Assembly: GCA_046761005.1 (NCBI GenBank)
Contig: JBHIFI010000046.1
Span: 1-12,937, forward strand
DNA length: 12,937 bases
Source: JAGMCJ01 sp046761005
GTDB lineage: Archaea; Thermoplasmatota; Thermoplasmata; RBG-16-68-12; JAGMCJ01
Direction: 5' to 3'
In this document: piece by piece, positions 11,866-12,937 of the stretch
Position numbering within the stretch: position 1 is the stretch's first letter
How the letters are laid out: each line of letters starts with the position of its first letter
The notes under the pieces: generated by a model
What the model saw: only the letters and a program-made list of their open reading frames with translations
The model's database searches: none
Told to the model about the DNA's origin: nothing
Position numbers and translations under genes: made by a program

Positions 11866-12195
11866 GTTGCGCTTCTTGCACTGTCTTTCTCATCAAAAGG
11901 CTGCTTCCTTGCCAGTGATTTCCCCATCCGCAAATCCAAGGGAAGATGGATAGCCGCATATCTGAGCACAGAGAACGCATCCATATGTAGACATATCTCC
12001 ATTCTATTACAGGACACTCTCGTGCCCGAGAGATATGATTGCCAGGACGACGTACTAATGCTCAAATTCAGCAGACAAGAGTTCAAGGACACCGTGCAAG
12101 TAGGGGCTGTGCAGGTCAAGATTACGTGCAAGTAGGAGGACGGCACCGAATTCGAGGCGTACGACATCATCATGGTTATCAGTCCAGGGAAGTAG
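11866..12195 (+). pseudogene. Fragment of a secreted/surface protein with an in-frame amber codon
   Basis: The frame is open from 11866, after a TAA at 11863-11865, through TAG 12133-12135, and resumes in the same frame to TAG 12193-12195. It reads ...KSKGRWIAAYLSTENA, ...ISILLQDTLVPERYDCQDD, VLMLKFSRQEFKDTVQVGAV, QVKITCK, stop, EDGTEFEAYDIIMVISPGK. This matches, from memory, a recurrent C-terminal module of archaeal secreted proteins in which 'KGKWITAY', 'LL(N/Q)...VPAE', 'DLM(V/L)KF.R' and 'V.VTGxLxDGTxFEAxDxIRVI' follow in order. The TAG falls where that pattern has a variable residue between Lys and Glu-Asp-Gly. No proper start or signal peptide is seen, so the piece is the decayed 3' end of a longer gene. 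Read-through by a TAG-decoding tRNA is possible in principle but nothing here supports it. Confidence 0.6.
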
Positions 12196-12546
12196 AAATG
12201 TCTATCTTCAATATGCTCTACGCTATTTTCGGATGTTGAGATAGCTTATGATGCCGGGAAACACTCCAAAACTCTCAGTAAATCAAACAAATCTACTTAG
12301 GTTGGGAAAAATCGACACCTTCCTTCGTGTTTCCACTTAGGCGAAGGTGTAGGGGATGTTTCCAAATAGGAGCGAAACTCACGCCAGCTACGAGGAGCTA
12401 ATTCACATGAGCTATCACAATCCATTTATCTTTCGAGGAAAAGAATTTCTATCAGCATCTACATATTGTTCTTGCTGTGCATTCTCATCTTTAAGGAGGG
12501 AGTGTTGGACACAAGGAATTAGAAGCTCACAAAAAGAGGGGAAAGA
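12196..12546 (+). other. AT-rich spacer without recognisable gene
   Basis: No convincing gene is seen. Short frames (for example from 12356) have unlikely composition. The one structured element is an inverted repeat, ACACCTTC (12315-12322) and GAAGGTGT (12343-12350), a perfect 8-bp stem with a 20-nt loop. The rest is AT-rich and includes the upstream region of the gene at 12547. Confidence 0.5.
12315..12350. promoter_or_regulatory. Perfect 8-bp inverted repeat in intergenic DNA
   Basis: ACACCTTC and GAAGGTGT flank a 20-nt loop. A competing pairing, CCTTCG with CGAAGG, uses the next bases inward. No T-tract follows, so it is more likely a protein-binding or RNA structure element than a terminator. 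Confidence 0.35.
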
Positions 12547-12885
12547 ATGATAGCAAACCCAACGAAGATGTTACTGTCAATAATCCTCGCAACAGCATTG
12601 TCAACAATGACTATACCGCAGGTGCCGGGACCTCAGCAAGCGAATGGTAGCGAATGGAATATTTATGTCTTGGACACTGCTGTCGATCCTCACGGATTTA
12701 CCTCTCTAGCCTTCGACAGCAACGATAATCCTCACATAAGTTATACTAACGGCTCCAATTACGGTCTGAAGTATGCAAGGTGGACGGGAAGCGATTGGAG
12801 CATAGAAACCGTGGACCCCGATGGTAGTGTTCGCTTTTGGACCTCCATAGCCATGGACAGCAGTGACAACCCGCACATAAGCTGA
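12547..12885 (+). pseudogene. Secreted repeat protein cut short after about one and a half repeats
   Basis: A 112-residue frame. Residues 1-34 form a signal peptide with a basic N-region, a hydrophobic core (MLLSIILATALSTM) and a short Pro/Gln stretch. The rest is made of repeats of the form S(L/I)A(F/M)DS(N/S)DNPHIS, followed in the first copy by LKYARWTGSDWSIETVD. Such repeats of about 45 residues usually occur many times in archaeal secreted beta-propeller-like proteins. Here the second repeat stops at DNPHIS with TGA 12883-12885, where the first continues with Tyr. The 52 bases after the stop show no repeat-like coding in any forward frame. The gene is therefore probably truncated by deletion or rearrangement, though a short secreted product could still be made. 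AGGGGAAAG precedes the ATG. Confidence 0.7.
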
Positions 12886-12937
12886 GAGATTCTAAACTGT
12901 CCAAACGATTATGAATCCCTAGATGGAGCAGATTAGA

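Noticed and set aside
11862..12173. Minus-strand 103-residue frame
   Set aside because: It is a shadow of the plus-strand surface-protein fragment, which has the recognisable motif order; the minus product is Ser/Cys/Leu-rich without pattern.
12039..12239. Plus-strand 66-residue frame
   Set aside because: Out of frame with the surface-protein fragment, with low-complexity Arg/Gln/Gly composition.

Overview
The window looks like a chromosomal segment of an uncultured archaeon, most likely a euryarchaeote of the Thermoplasmatota kind. This placement is inferred. It rests on an archaeal-type PheRS beta subunit (539 codons), archaeal-style tRNA-Leu and tRNA-Ser genes without encoded CCA, TATA-type promoters, a thiolase-DUF35 gene pair of the archaeal sort, a VapBC module, and surface-protein repeats (the 'DNPHIS...LKYARWTG' and 'KGRWI.AYLSTEN' types) that I associate with such genomes. 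No rRNA, CRISPR array or transposase was seen.

Layout. 1-538: C-terminal part of a secreted protein with calcium-loop-like Asp/Asn motifs and a short collagen-like stretch. 597-1105 (minus): a probable broken gene. 1263-2759: a polytopic GT-C-like membrane glycosyltransferase. 2861-4352: an AT-richer block bracketed by two imperfect ~40-bp direct repeats. It holds a four-helix membrane protein, a Cys-rich HxlR regulator and, divergent from it, a Cys-rich coiled-coil mini-protein. 4356-4534 (minus): tRNA-Leu(GAG) and tRNA-Ser(UGA), followed by pheT (4575-6194, minus). 6328-6459: a 43-residue single-helix membrane protein missed by length cut-offs. 6474-6680 (minus): a small coding remnant or gene with an unclear start. 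6688-10022: an operon of AMP-forming acyl-CoA synthetase, SCP-x-like thiolase and a DUF35 zinc-ribbon/OB protein. The DUF35 start seems to be an ACG codon behind a strong Shine-Dalgarno. 10023-10344: promoter-like sequence, an 11-bp tandem repeat array, and one copy of a duplicated segment that encodes LVRELSSVDVM. 10345-11003: vapB-vapC. 11029-11061: the second copy of the duplicated segment. 11079-11285: unknown small ORF. 11445-11717: an RRM RNA-binding protein behind a 5' UTR hairpin. 11866-12937: remains of secreted proteins, namely a fragment with an in-frame amber codon and a repeat protein cut off after about one and a half repeats.

How it works together. Two parts are ordinary housekeeping (pheT with tRNAs) and acyl-CoA metabolism (activation of an acid, then thiolytic or Claisen chemistry in a thiolase-DUF35 complex). 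The rest is accessory. The most interesting pieces are the repeat-bracketed HxlR/Cys-rich module beside the 3' end of a tRNA gene, the 11-bp phased array with the duplicated peptide-coding segment around vapBC, and the RRM gene with its leader hairpin. Several frame breaks in the accessory parts suggest gene decay, or possibly assembly indels.
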